Shown: positions 33,000 to 45,450, counted from the first letter of the stretch. The stretch is DNA of 64,000 bases from Thinopyrum elongatum (GCA_011799875.1 CM022298.1:498317357-498381356), one strand, 5' to 3'. The notes: generated from the sequence alone by a model not told the origin. A program made the numbers and translations.

Positions 33000-34737
33000 A
33001 AGTTACATCATACCCTTGGTCGAACAGGCCGACGGATGCTGGTTGGTCGGGGGCTGTTTTGGTAACTTCACGTTCACCCACCCATCCAACCCCACCCCGG
33101 CACCTAGTGTTCTCCTCATTACTCCCCATTTTCTATCCCCACTTTAAAATAGACTTCTCCACGGCACCGTAGCACCTTCGTGCCCCTCCCCTTCATCATC
33201 GGCGCACTCATCCACCGCAGCGCATCTGCCTCATCGACGACGTCGTATGCCGCACTGGAGCCGGTCCTCCGTCGCCGTCGTACACGGAGCCGCTTCCCCA
33301 GCGCCGTCTTCCACGGTCTCGGGTCTACTTCCCGGAAGCCGACGCCAAGCACAGTAGCACCACCGTCGTCAACAATGAACTGACTCTCGTTGCCGACCAT
33401 GATGCACAGACGCCGCCGCGACCTTCGTACTCCTCCTCGATTGGTAATGTGTATATTGATTCTCTAAGCAGTACATGTGCAGTTCCGATTATGTTCATAC
33501 CTACCCTTCAAAATTCCTGGCTGCTATTGTTCTGGTAAAAGTACTCTTGCATTGTCCAATATAATATCATCTTTTAATTGCACGTCACTCCTGTATTTCA
33601 CTGTGCTTGGGTAGGTTCTTCATCTGCAACCAGTAGTGTCGCAAATGATGGAAAGTTTTTTAGAACAGTAGGGAGGTGACCCCCTGTTTTATTCACTCAA
33701 AATGAAACCACAACGTAGTTCTAGCAAAGTTGAAGAGCCACATAGTAGGATATTAAAAATCACTCGTGCTAACATGGCAGATGGGTGCTTAAATGTTGCC
33801 CACAACATGCGTGAGTATTACTATATTTTCCTTGCCATGTTGAGATTTTAAAACTATGAATGCGAACATGTAGAGGAGCAATGAAGACCAAATACGGGAT
33901 GTTGGGGACATCTTCAAGGAACGTCGCAAGTGAAAGAGGAGCTGCACCGAACCTGTAAAATGAGCTTTGGTAAGTAACAACCTTTCAATTACTTTGACAT
34001 TGAGAACCTGACTAGCAGTGGTGGATGTTTTGTGTGTCCTTGATGGTTTCGTTAATGAAATTGGAGGGAGCCCCCTCTTTTGACCATTTTTTTTTACTTT
34101 GACATGGTATGTGTCTGGCAGCAGTAGTGAACACAGGACCAGATCAGGCCCTTGGCAAGCCCCGAGCCGAAAACAGTGTCAAACCATGTTGTCTGCTTGG
34201 CTAGGGTTCTTGCCATGCAATCCAGCAATGTGGCAGATTATTAAACAATAATAGCGAGACAAACCATTTCCTGTACACTTGATTGGGCTCTCAATCATTT
34301 GTAGGATCTCAATTTACCCAGTGGACCCACCATGCCGTAGGATGAATCTTTTGTAATTTAGTGTTGAAGCTAGTCAGTCAAACGTGCCTACAGATGTCCT
34401 GGAGATCATCTGGTTGCCGGTTGTTTTACTGCAGCAACCCTTGGCTTAGTGCACCCCTCTGCTAGTTTTTCTATTTCTCTTAGCCTTGTGTTCTTCGATG
34501 TATATGTCGTAGTTTCTATAAGCTAGCTCCGTTTGATATGTAATAAGCACAGTCTTAATCGTCCTAATGCTTTCCTTTTTAGCTTGATGTAGGAAGTGGG
34601 TGTTCTCACCTTGCAGTCTATTTTTATATTTCTCCTTTTGAATTCACTTCTCCTAGTCCTGTTTATCGGGCTTCTACTTAATGGATCTGGGGAGCTCTGA
34701 CTATTGATCTAAAAAAGAAGTAACTTCTTCATGTCAG
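33000..34737 (+). other. Probable 5' exon and introns of gene copy A
   Basis: A GC-rich block (33160-33450) resembles in composition and wording the first exons of copies B and C (catccaccg, ccgtcgtc) and ends at a GTAATG donor near 33442. 'ctgtgcttgggtag' before 33615 and 'catgtcag' before 34738 are acceptor-like. The rest is intron-like. I cannot define the full exon set. Confidence 0.35.
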
Positions 34738-35070
34738 GAAGCAGCTCCTGCGAGGAGGGAAGTATGGTCAACCTCGAGATCATGTTTCCAAAATGAGGTT
34801 GGATTACACACAAGGTGTCATTTCCCTAATGATGTCGGATTAGACACAAGGTGCAAATTCCCAGATGATGCTGGATTACTCACAAGACAGGTGGAGTCGT
34901 CAACTGTTCGTGTCCTCGTTGCTCTAGTAAAGCCTGAAAGAAAGCGTGCAGTAGCCCTTGAGAATGTAGCTGAGTTCCTGAAGAAGCGAAAAGAGCAATT
35001 AGATGCTCTCTTCACCCAAGCCAAAGAAGAGATGGAAGAAGCCAGAAAGAAGCTAGCAGAGGCAGAGTAG
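34738..35070 (+). CDS. Terminal coiled-coil exon of gene copy A
   Basis: After the acceptor TGTCAG the exon is open for 110 codons to TAG 35068-35070, in phase 0. The first third carries three copies of a 12-residue unit (FPNDVGLDTRCK and variants) encoded by 36-base repeats at about 34792-34885. The rest is a strong coiled coil (RAVALENVAEFLKKRKEQLD; AKEEMEEARKKLAEAE). It lies in the same relative place as the coiled-coil last exons of copies C and D, so it is probably the same gene family, though sequence identity is low. The function is unknown. Confidence 0.5.
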   Translation, partial: EAAPARREVWSTSRSCFQNEVGLHTRCHFPNDVGLDTRCKFPDDAGLLTRQVESSTVRVLVALVKPERKRAVALENVAEFLKKRKEQLDALFTQAKEEMEEARKKLAEAE

Positions 35071-35684
35071 GCTAGGCGTGTCCTGCTATCTAAAACTGTT
35101 GTCAATACAAATTTTCATTCATAATAGCTAGGTTCAAATGTTTATCCAGTCAGCATGCATGTTGTGATGTCTGTGCATCTACTGAGATGTATGTAATTCT
35201 GTGATGCCTACATGTGGCACAAAATAAAAAAAAATCGGGTCATGTAATAACAGCCATTACTTTCCAAACAATAAGAGACAAACCATTGGATATGGTATAG
35301 TTCACACGCAAGCCCAACATTCCAAGTTCAACTTCCACATCAAACTCATGTTCACAGATATCTGCACATTCATAGATAATGTCCACAACCATGATTCACT
35401 TCAAAGCCAAAAAAATGCGATGAGAGTTATAAATAAAGAAAAATCTCTAATTCCTACTACCAGTGCGAGCACGACAAGTCAAGATCATACATAATTAATT
35501 ATATTTTGGACATTTTTTGACTAAACGCAAATAACTTCTGGAAGCAGGTATAATTTCTAATGCCGGCCGCGGCTGGGGTCCACCATGTTTTGAGCCAAAC
35601 CAGGCAACACACCGGGTGTCTATGCCGGCGACGCGGTGGTCGTAGCATTCGTGGGTTCCGAGCGGCGGCGGCTCCCGTGGTCTA
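35071..35684. other. Intergenic between copy A and a small minus-strand frame
   Basis: A/T-rich 3' flank to about 35545, then GC-rich sequence belonging to the 3' side of the minus-strand frame. No further gene was identified. Confidence 0.3.
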
Positions 35685-35996
35685 CTACTCCTCGGTGTCG
35701 GTGGTGGCCGCGGACGTGTTGGCCACCTCCGCCAGCATGCCGCGGTTCCGCCAACATTTGTGTCGGATGGCACGGCGAACCACTGTACACTGGACGTCAT
35801 GGTCCCCCATGTCCCAGCGTGCAGCAACTGGACACTCCTCTGCGAGCAGGCTTGGAGCATCGAGTTGATGCACCAAGGGCCAGCTTGGAGCGGAGGCTTG
35901 CTCCTCCGCTTGCTCGCCTGCCGCCTCGCCCATTGTTCTGACGGCCTGGGGCGGGGTGGGAGGTGGGGCAGTGAGTTTCCTGGCTCGTCGGGGCAC
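35685..35996 (-). CDS. Small GC-rich open frame, 103 residues, unknown
   Basis: ATG 35996 to a stop at 35685 encodes an Ala/Glu/Pro-rich N-terminus and a segment VQCTVVRRAIRHKCWRNRG. A TATTTAAA at 36134-36127 on the minus strand lies about 130 bases upstream. No family is recognised. GC content rises sharply compared with the flanks, as in many grass exons. It may be a gene fragment or an exon with undetected partners. Confidence 0.35.
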   Translation of the reverse strand: MPRRARKLTAPPPTPPQAVRTMGEAAGEQAEEQASAPSWPLVHQLDAPSLLAEECPVAARWDMGDHDVQCTVVRRAIRHKCWRNRGMLAEVANTSAATTDTEE

Positions 35997-36134
35997 CCAG
36001 CCGGCTTTTATGCCGGAGAACTCATCTTCCTGCTCACCAGATGCTATGGAGAGTGTGGAAAAAATGGTGCAAGGAGTATATGGGGAGCGGCGGTGTGGTG
36101 TGGTTCTTGCCAGGTGTCTGGCCTCGTTTAAATA

Positions 36135-36779
36135 GCGGGCGGATGAGAGGAGCTAACCGGCGTTGTGTTCTAAAATGCCGGCCGGCTCGCGGAACGCGGA
36201 TTCAATGGAGGTAGGCGGGGCAGTCTGAAGCTGGTTGAATACGGCGAGGAGGCGTGTTCAGCCTGGCGTGCAGCGAGTGGGGCCCTCTTGGCCGGCGCGC
36301 CGGTTCAATGCCTGCACTAGTGAGAGGTCGCGTCCGTGTGAGAGCAATCACTCCCTCCAGTCCTTTTTTGTTTGGGTATAAGAAAATCTCATTTTCCATT
36401 CACATTTTACAAGTAAAATTCATGGACTAGTAGTGATGACCCAAAATACGATGGGGACTAGTAAACCAGGACAGAGGTAGTAGTGATGAATTCCATTTTT
36501 GCTCCATACCAATCGTTCTAAAAACTAGTATAATGCGCCATTGAAAATCGGAACTCTTACCTTGCTAAAAAATGATATTTTAAACATGGCAACTCGATCA
36601 GTGACGACTGCGAGCTACCGCCTCCAGGTCGTTCACCTGTGGTCCCCGACCATCAACTCCTATGGATCAAATTATCACGTGAGCTGACTATTCCTACAAA
36701 GGTGCGCTCCACCACGTACCCGGTACCCGCGCATGCAATAATCGTGCACCTATGGGTTTATTTGTTTATCGTGCCTTAC
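36135..36779. other. Intergenic
   Basis: Relics of MITE ends ('cactccctccagtcc' at 36348, 'acagaggtagtagtgatg' at 36470). No gene is seen. Confidence 0.3.
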
Positions 36780-37890
36780 GTAACTCTCATGTGTGCGAGA
36801 TAGCGAGAGACCGACTGTGTGTGTGCGCCTCTTCTCTTTGTATATGTACTCCAGTGTTTGCCTAGTGTCCAAAAAATAAAAAGGTAATAACTAGCAATGT
36901 GCCAATGCGTTGCAACGCATCCAGAGTAGAGTAATGCATGTTCACCAATTTGATAGAAAACAGTCTAGTTTTGATATACATATATCGCTAAAAATATCTT
37001 ATGTTTCACTCAAAATATATTCCTTTGGCTGTTTTGATGAGATAAGGGAGGAATGTGGTTGGTTTCAAGATTCGAGAAGTGGGATATTGTTGCAAAAAGC
37101 CCATGTGTGTGTGAGAGAGAGAGAGGGAGAGGAGGAGGGCAGAGTGCGTGTGTGACAAAGACACGAAGAGTGTGTGTGAGAGAGGTATTACCATAAAATG
37201 AGGCGATAGTGTGCGTGTGCATGATCGAGAGGGCGTGTCTCAACAAGGGATGAAAAATCTACATAGATACAAGGAATGAAAGTGTGCGGTGGATGGATAA
37301 ACCTATCTACAGGTTGGTCGATCAATGTTTGTGAGAGACACGAGTCAGGGGTGCGAAAGCGAGAGTTTTGTGTGTGAGAGAGAGACACGATAGTTGGTAG
37401 GGGGATCCAAAGCGGGAGTTGTGTGTGTGTGTGTGATTGAGAAAGAGAGGGGGGAGAGAGAGAGTTTGTCTTATCGGTAATAAACAAATGAATAATGTCA
37501 GTTTTGGAACGGAGATGAAGACGGAAAGGAGACCCCAACAAACGATGTGTGTGCGGGAGAGAGTAATTTTACTGGTAGGAGTCATATCTAGAAAGATATA
37601 GGGTGCGTGAGAGAACCCTGGAGAGAAAGGCAAAGTGAAAGACGAGCGAGAGTGTGTGTGTGGCAATGAAAAAGAAAGCTTAGGTAGCTATAGTGATACC
37701 AGAGAATGATAGAGACGTGAGAGATAATGAAAACCATGTAATCTATGAAGATAGAGAGAGTGTGACACTTCTCGAGGGAGATGACGAGAGACCGTGTTTG
37801 CAAAAAACGGAGAAGCATGTAGTGAGCGTGCGGGTGAGATGGAGAAAAGAGAGTGATAGCTACATGAAGGAGCACGCTAGAGAGACCTAG
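36780..37890. repeat. GT/GA strand-asymmetric tract with transposon-like start
   Basis: 'ataactagcaatgtgccaat' followed by 'gcgttgcaacgcat' near 36886-36920 is like the termini of many grass DNA transposons. The following kilobase is dominated by gtgtgt and gagaga on the plus strand, interrupted by unique text. It precedes an A/T-rich zone and the GC-rich first exon of gene copy B. Confidence 0.65.
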
Positions 37891-38019
37891 AGAGAGATGG
37901 GCGTGAAACGAGATTCAAATATTTAGTTGTCTGCATAGAAGATGTCAACATAAAAGGGATTCAAATATTTGAATTCCAGATGATGATACATGTAATTCAT
38001 CGAACCAAAATTGATCTAT

Positions 38020-39260
38020 CAAACATGCATGCTAATTCGAATTTGCGTGCGTGTATGTTATTTAATATATTGATATTACCGATCCATACATTAGAGGTGA
38101 ACATAATTTGGTTTCAAAAATTTGAATTCAAAGTCGAACATAATTTGGTTTCAAAAATTTGAATTCAACCTTATGATTTTGAGATCATTGCATTCGTAAA
38201 TCATATTTTATATATAAAGGAGCAGAATTGTTTGTTGTGCTTTTGAAAGTATATATAAAAAATGATGTATATAGATTTGTATTCGAATACAAAATGGATC
38301 CTGCCCGAAGAAAAAAAGAATACAAAATGGATTCGAATTGAGTTGGCACGGTAAACGTGCAATATTTTTCTGCAAAAATTTGAACGAAGCGGGGAAACTC
38401 GCACTAACCGCCTGAAACTAAAATCTATGAGATGGAAATTACTACTGCCTATCCCTGACACGCAAAGCCTATCGGCTCGATTTCTATATGTTTCGATAGG
38501 GGTAGGCTTGTAATTTCACTCAAACGTGACATAACCACCTCCGCCTCTCACCTCCCCGGATTCATACACGGTGGGCGCCAAAACACAGTTTCTCCTCGGC
38601 CCAAATCGCCTCTCGCCCCGATTCATACACGGTGGGCGCCAAAACACACAGTTTCTCCTCGGTCGAAATCTCCGTCGGCAAATATTCGGTGTATGCGAGA
38701 TTACCGTCCTATCCCCAACCGATCAATATAGCTGTGATGTAGGAAATTGTAAATGGGGGCTAAGTTTGTAAATTTCCTCGCATTTGAGACAAGCACGTCC
38801 TGAAGACATGGTTCCCCCTACCTCTCTCCCTCCATTTCCCCATTCGTACTCCGTGGGCGCCAAAACACCCTCTCCACCAGAGTCTCCTCCGTCTGCCACC
38901 CGTCCTCCTCCACCATGCCGGAGTTGATACCCCGACGCCGTCATCCATTACAAGAGATCGACCTCTCTCATCCACGGCTTCGGACCAGGATCCTTGCATC
39001 ACGTCCTCTCGCTTCATCCGCACCGTCGTCCACCTTGCCGAGGCCGCTCGTACCACCATCTCGTCCACCGCGCCAAGATATTCACCTCGCCCCCACCGTC
39101 TGCCCTCCTAGATCTGCTTCCACGCCACCGACAGCCATCGCTACCGCAGCACCCTCAACATCTCAGCAGATGCTTACACGGCGCGACACCAGAGGTGGTA
39201 CTCTTTCGTATTTGCTCAAGTTATTTATCTCAGCAAGAAAATAGATCGCCACTGCTTTTA
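38020..39260 (+). repeat. Left arm of a long inverted repeat (outer part)
   Basis: This arm matches the reverse complement of 48590-49940 in order: 'gatccata' (38080), 'ataatttggtttcaaa', 'gtaaatcatat', 'tttgttgtgcttttgaa', 'aatacaaaatg' and 'gattcgaattgagttg', 'gagatggaaattact', 'ggtgggcgcc', and then the first coding exon. A duplicated block 'attcatacacggtgggcgcc' at 38559 and 38622 lies within it. Confidence 0.8.
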
Positions 39261-39447
39261 CTATGATTTCTTGTCCATCACTTTGAATCATACTTGTTAG
39301 TTGAAAGCAAACATTGGTTATGAAAGTTGCCTTTGTCCGGTTTGCACCTTCAGATCCGCCATGGCACGCTCACCACTATACTCGCAATGCTTATGGTTTT
39401 CCCTTTTATATTCCACATTAGCTTAAATGACAGTCGACTGAATTTCA

Positions 39448-39822
39448 ATTTGGGGCCAGTCCATTTTTTAGAGTTCGCCGGAGTGAAGGAAGGGGCTCGC
39501 CGGAGGGCTGCCCCTCTATCTATCTTAGGGTTTCAGGTGGGGACATTCGTTGTGGGGGGCGGTCGTCGGGCTATGGTGGGGCCGTGCCAGAGGCAAAACT
39601 CGACGCGGGTGGGGGTGGGGGTGGGCTGGGGTTGGCTACAGGGATGGTCAGGAGCGGCGGAAGACCGGCGGTGGTGGGTGGTTCAGGGGAGGGCGGGGGC
39701 CGGTGGTTCGGCCGGCGGCCCGTGTGGTGGTCTGTAGGGGAAGAATAAGAGGCGAGGAAGAAGAAGGGTTAGGAGACATAGGATCTTCATCCAACCGCCT
39801 GAAATGGTCGACTGACCCAAAT
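39448..39822. mobile_element. Small TIR element, about 380 bases (copy 2)
   Basis: CAATTTGGGGCCAGTC at the left pairs with the complement of GACTGACCCAAATG at the right. The inside is G-rich and shares 'gttcgccggagtgaaggaag' and 'catccaac' with the element at 29826-30205. Confidence 0.65.
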
Positions 39823-40172
39823 GACGAAAGTCAGGCGACTTGCATGTAGACATTCCCATATATTCAGTACCATCATCGTAGGTGCTTCGAGACGTGCAAG
39901 CAGTGCTCCTCAACCCATCAAGCTAAACAACATGCCACTCATAATTCCAAACTTACTTGCTCAAATACGAATCTGATATGATGCTGACATGTTGTACTAA
40001 AACAGAGAATGTTTAATTGGTTAGCTAATGTTCCTACTTTACTTTCGAAAAGCACGTGCGCCACATTCTTTATGCGCTCTGGTTCATCATGTGTGGGCAA
40101 CGAACATTTTATTATCCAAAATCTGCTTGCTCTTCTTTAGCATGCTCCTCTTCTGTTCTTCTTTAATAAGTA

Positions 40173-40330
40173 CTCTCTCCGTTCCTAAATATAAGTCTTT
40201 GTAGAGATTCCTCCATGGACTACATACGAAGCAAAATGAGTGAATCTACACTCTAAAATGTATCTATTTACAGCCGTATGTGATCCATAGTGGAATCTCT
40301 ACAAAGACTTGTATTTAGGAACAAAGGGAG
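40173..40330. mobile_element. Stowaway MITE, 158 bases, TA flanks
   Basis: CTCTCTCCGTTCCTAAATAT and its inverted partner ATTTAGGAACAAAGGGAG form the ends; TA duplications lie at 40171-40172 and 40331-40332. Same family as 24700-24859. Confidence 0.9.
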
Positions 40331-42545
40331 TATAATATTAGTACAGTATTTCCTTCTATGAAGAGGAGCAGGGACATTTGTAGTGTACAGGTCTATTCGG
40401 CCGCTTGTCATGGACGCTTTCAACTCTTCGTGTTAGTCTTCATGTCGCTTGTCATGGACGCTTTCAACTCTTCGTATTCGGTCGTATGTGTCGCCTTTGA
40501 GAGTTAGACTGATAGTACCAGTACTGCACCTTCAGTTGTAGAGAGCTGGTATCCGAAGCCTTTCTAGCCATACCGGCAATATTAGTACATATTTTCCAGC
40601 AAGTTCCACTTTCCTGATTTTACTCGTGATGCTTAGGGTTTTCCCATTATATCTACACTATGATCTGCATAGGTGCTTTGTATCCTACTAGCAGCAGTCC
40701 ACCCTTTAAAGCTAAACAACACACCAATCATAATTCCAAAGCTTAGTTGTTCCAATATGAATGTGACATGATATTCATATTAGTTAACAGACATACATTT
40801 AATTGGTCAGCTAATGCTCCCACTTGAGTTTCCAAATGCCTGTGGCCACATAGAGAGAGACAGCATGGAATTGCATTTCTTCGGATGCTCTGATTCATCA
40901 TGGGTGGGCAACCAACATTGTATAGAAAGAAACGGAATCTCCATAATATGATTCCTCTTCTATTCTTCAAAATGTTCCTCTCATGTTCTTCTTTAATAAG
41001 TAAAGTACGTTCCTCGTCAAGAAGGCAAGCAGGGACTTCTGCAGTCGACAGGTCTATTTGGCCGCTTCTGCAAGTTGCTTTCAGCAATTCGAGTTGGTCT
41101 GCCATAATATCCAGGAAATGTTGGGAGTTGTGCATCCTTTGAGAGACTAGACTGATAGTAACAGTAGCGTGCCTTCAGGTGAATAGAGCTGGCCTGTAGG
41201 TGATCGATAGGCTTTCGATTAGTAGAGGCAATACAACCCCGTATTTTCTAGCCAGTTCCACTTCCCCGATTTATTTATGATGCTTATGGTGTCCCCCTTT
41301 TATCGACACTACAATCTGCGTAGTGGCTTTGTGTCGTATTAGCAGCACTCCATCCTTCAAGCGAAACTACATGCCACTCATATTTCCAAAGCTTACATTT
41401 AAGGGTAATTGGTCAGCTAATGTTACTACGTGAGTTTCGAAATGCATGTGCGCCACATATAGAGACATGTTGGAATACTATTTCTCTATGCACTCTCGTT
41501 GTCATGGTTTCGCAATAAACTTTCAATACAACATATTATGAACCTATCATCTGCCAACTATCCTTATTTCTGGAGCTCCCAACAGGGAGCCTATTTTTGT
41601 GTGTAGTTGTGCCAGATTATATTATTGTACACACCAAATTACAGCACACAAGGGCTCTCTCATCAAAATCCAGTAATAGCACACAAGGGTTTACAAGGAC
41701 CCCCTATTATATTAGAATATCCTATGCATTATAAAGATAATCTCACTAGTATTTATGGTGTCATGCTTCTCAGATATTGAACAAAATCACAATGAATATG
41801 AGAATGCGCACATCAGAACAGTATCGCAGAACAGTGCAATGACTAACAAACATGGCATCGAGGCATTGAGTTCCATTCTGGATGGAATGAAGCCCACACG
41901 CTCCGCACCTACAGATTCGTGTTCAGAATATGATCCTAATGACTATTCTGAGCTCAAGGAGTCAAAGGCAGATGGCCTATCCTGTTCACCCTACAAGGTG
42001 CCTGTTCTAATTTGGCAAGGTTTTATTGGTTGCACGTAACTTGCATAAGCTGTCTTGCATTTCTTCTGCTTCTTTGCACCGCCATGTGCTTAGTTTACTC
42101 ATCATATATGTGAAGTTGCCATGCCCACCCATTATCAATACGCATTCCATTTGTCATCATACCATGTTTTTCCATTCAAATGCTCCTCTTGTGTATCAGA
42201 CATCCAAAAGGAAGAGAGTGATTGCAGAGCCTGAAGGAGTAGTAGCAAAGTCCTTGAAAAATGTGGTGGTACCGCAGAAATCATATAGCACCCCACTTAT
42301 ATTGGCAATAGAACCAGCGCCACAAAACCTAGGATATCGCAACTATGCTACTTGCTGCTTTGCTCTTGTTAGTACCTGTTGTCTTGTATCGTTGTACTTA
42401 CATTCATACCTGGTTGATTATGTGACATCAGTGTGCATGATAACCTGCATATCCACTGTTCTCTCCTAATTATTAGATCTATATTAATGCTTACATTAAT
42501 GTAGAATAAACCCAATGCTTATGAAGAAGTTTAGCTCTTCATTAT

Positions 42546-43800
42546 CACTACAAAAAAAACCACTTCCGTGATGATACGTGTTTGTCACAGTAGGTCGCGT
42601 TTTTTGTCATGCATGTACATCCATGACGATTTTATGACAAAATCAAGATAGCCATACCTGTGCTGTCATAGAAGTGTTCCAGGACAATACCAAAATTATC
42701 ATCATGGAAGTGTCCACTTCCATGATGATAAATGGCGCATCATGGAATTGCTTTCGTCAAGGGTAACCGACATGTGGCATCCACCGTAACGGGTCGCCGT
42801 TAAGCTATCGGGTTCCGGTTTGGATCCAATAACCCGTTAACAGCCCGGACCAATGGGGATTTTCCACGTGTAAAATCATCATTGGCTGGAGGAAACACAT
42901 GTCGGCTCGTCGGTGAGCCAGATGTCGCCCGTCCAATGGAGGAGACGTGCCTATGATACGTCGACATGTGGCAGGGCCCAATGGAGGCCCATATAGGTTA
43001 AAAAGGCCAGCCCAGTCAAATGCCCATAGTATTTATTCAGGTACTAGTGGGCCAGCCCACTAACGGCCTGTTTAAACATGGCCCATTTACGGCCCGAAGC
43101 CCGATCTAGCCAATTAATTGTTCGCCGAATATTTTGGCCCAATTACGGCCAAGTGACATTTCGGCCTGTTAGAGGCTCGATGTAGACATGGGCCCATTTC
43201 AGCCTGGTGTGTCTTTTGGCCTGGGAATGGCCCGTGCTGCCCATGGGCTATATATGGTCCGACGTGACTTTGGGCCTGTTAAAGGCCTTTCGTATAATTC
43301 GGCACGTTGATGCCTCTACTAGGCTTTCGGCATCTTAAAGGCCCATGATATTAGTGGGCCAACTAAGGCCCGAGATATGTTTCGGCCTGGTAATGGCCCG
43401 TCATATAACTGGGCCAATAATGGCCCAGTCTACAATTCAGCCTGCTGAAGGCCCGTCGACGACTAGTGAAAATTGAGGCCCAACATGCATTTTGACCTGC
43501 TAAAGGCCCATGGTTTCTTCTGGGCCATAACAGGCCAGCAGAATATTCAGCCTGTTAATGGCCCGAAGCTACATGGGCCAAACTAAGCGCTGGGTCCACT
43601 AAAGGCCCAACTAAACTTTGGGCCGAATATAGGCCCATGTAAGTTGTGGGCCTGGCGCAAAGTGTGAAGGGCCCAATGGCCTTTCAGGCCCAAGAAAGTT
43701 GCTGGCCGGCCCAATTGTGGCCCGCTAAAATGCAGGCCCGTTAGAGGCGAATGTATCGGCCCGGTCGACTACATCAGATTTTTGCCTTTTTTCAGATAGC
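42546..43800. mobile_element. CACTA terminus and GGCCC-rich subterminal region
   Basis: CACTACAAAAAAAACC at 42546 is a CACTA terminal inverted repeat. Short inverted motifs around 'ttccatgatgat/atcatcatgg' follow. From 43000 to 43760, 'aaaggcccgt/ggcccaata/gggccg' motifs recur about every 20-40 bases on both strands. The minus-strand gene ending at 44050 lies just inside, so this end and gene copy C probably belong to one element. No matching right terminus is visible. Confidence 0.75.
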
Positions 43801-45370
43801 GAATGATGGCATATACGGTAACTAGTAGGAATTAAGAACAAACCTACTCTATACAATAAAGAAATTACGGCATAGTAACTTAGAATAAACCTACACTATA
43901 CAATAAAGGATTTATGGTATATTGCATCCACTGGGCATCGAAGTTCGCCACCAGTGATCATAAAGTGCAATGAAGAAGCAGATTACAAAAACTGGGCGCC
44001 ATTGCAGCGTAACAAAATAATACTGAACCAAGACCACTTCCAAGACAGTTTAAGAATGGTTAGCCTTGCGCGGGAACTGCTGTGCAAGCTGCTGAGCAAG
44101 GCTGTGAGACCGGCCTAGCATGTCGATCATAGCTTCCAGGTGTACCTGTTTAGCAATGAGGTTCTCATTGGTGTTCTCCGCAATCTTTCTTAGAGATAGG
44201 ACTTCAACTCGAAGTTGAGTTGCAGAATGCCTTTCTGCTAGAACTTGGGACTGAAGAAGTCGAACTAATTCAGACAGCGAATTCTGTGAGCTTGTTTGAC
44301 TGCTAGTCTCAAGTAACTTGAACACTGCATCAAGACAAGACTTTGGGGTTGTCTTGCTATCTTCAAGATGTTTTGCCTTCTTTGCTGCAATATATGTTGG
44401 GTTTGTCTCACAGCCTTCAGCAGACTTGTGCATGCCATCAGGCATATCACCCTGAAACAAGCAGAGAGATGACAGGTTTTGCATGTATATAAACAAAGAT
44501 GATAATTGTGTTGTTAATTCCATCCAATTTCAAATTAGAAAATAAAGAGTAAGTTCAAAATATCAATAGCATAATTTGGCATTGTTCATAATGCGAGGAG
44601 CTTCACCACACTACTGGATTACCATGTCAACAATAACGAGCATAGATGAAGGGCAAAGACAATCATTGTATCTATTTTGGTTAATGTGCATGGCATGTTG
44701 GTCATATCAACAGCCACATCAGTAAGATAAAACAGGAGATGACAAGGTGCAAACGTGGGCTGCTTCACCACACACTGGATTATAGATCCACAAAAACAAG
44801 CATACATATAGGGAGTATTGAGTAATGTGCATGGTATGAATAAGGAATTTGGTTTTACAAGTAAAACTTGGAACTTACAGTTGTTGCGAACATGCATTTT
44901 GATAGAAACAGCAAACTAAACAGCAGATAACGATAGGGAGCATGAGCAAATTAAACAGCTGTTGAGGATAAAGGCCTTAGAAGGACTGACTTACATTAAA
45001 AGTTAACATCGGCTTTATAATGCCCTTCTCCATGTCAAGGGAAGGATAACTCAAGAATTTCAGCACAGAATCTTCTTCATAAGCATTGCCTGTACTCTAC
45101 ATTTTGTAGAGAGTAATTATAGATATGATAATACTAGAAGGGATAGAGGATAATGAAGATAAGATGCAGATTGATGCTACATAATCAACTAACAATCCCT
45201 GGAAGTACAAGCGTTACAGGACAAAATGTACTGGCAAGAGAAATGGGCTACACTTCTGCACTGGCATTGTCTGTGTATTCAACTTTTTGGTAAGATTAAA
45301 TATAGATCTGATATTTTTTAGTAAATGGTGGGCGAGGGAGATAAGATGCAGAATGCTACACAATGAACCA

Positions 45371-45450
45371 ATCCCTCTTCCCATAATATAAGGGTGTTTT
45401 GAACACTGGTGTACTGTACAAAACGCTCTTATATTATGGGACGGAGGGAG
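45371..45450. mobile_element. Short Stowaway MITE, 80 bases
   Basis: 'ccctcttcccataatataag' and its inverted partner 'cttatattatgggacggagg' enclose about 30 bases. The right TA is at 45451-45452; the left end is mutated. Confidence 0.75.

Larger units (their letters stand above)
39340..41560 (+). repeat. Three tandem units of about 650-700 bases in copy B
   Basis: Units start near 39340, 40595 and 41260. Shared blocks are 'gatgcttatggt', 'gctaaacaacatgccactca', 'aattggtcagctaatgttcc', 'ttcatcatgtgtgggcaac' and 'tctatttggccgcttctg'. The first unit is lengthened by a TIR element (39448-39822) and a MITE (40173-40330). Inverted single copies of the same blocks occur in copy C near 47300-47480 and 48220-48350. 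Confidence 0.7.
38915..42540 (+). pseudogene. Transposase_24-like (Ptta/En/Spm) coiled-coil gene, copy B, 3'-truncated
   Basis: Exon 1 (38915-39194) starts MPELIPRRRH in a caccATG context and ends at a GTGG donor. Exons near 41830-42000 (DSCSEYDPN; ESKADGLSC) and 42197-42330 (SKRKRVIAEPEGV) match exons of the minus-strand copy C. An acidic stretch present in C is deleted here, and coding is lost after 42330, though intron text matching C continues to about 42540. There a CACTA terminus begins. Introns carry a threefold tandem duplication and two small transposons. Transposase_24 proteins are encoded by CACTA elements and by degenerate genomic copies. Confidence 0.55.

Noticed and set aside
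33119..33400. 93-residue minus-strand frame
   Set aside because: Antisense to the GC-rich probable first exon of copy A; no family resemblance.
36910..37875. Ser/His/Thr-rich frames on both strands
   Set aside because: Low-complexity GT/GA tract gives open frames on both strands by composition alone.
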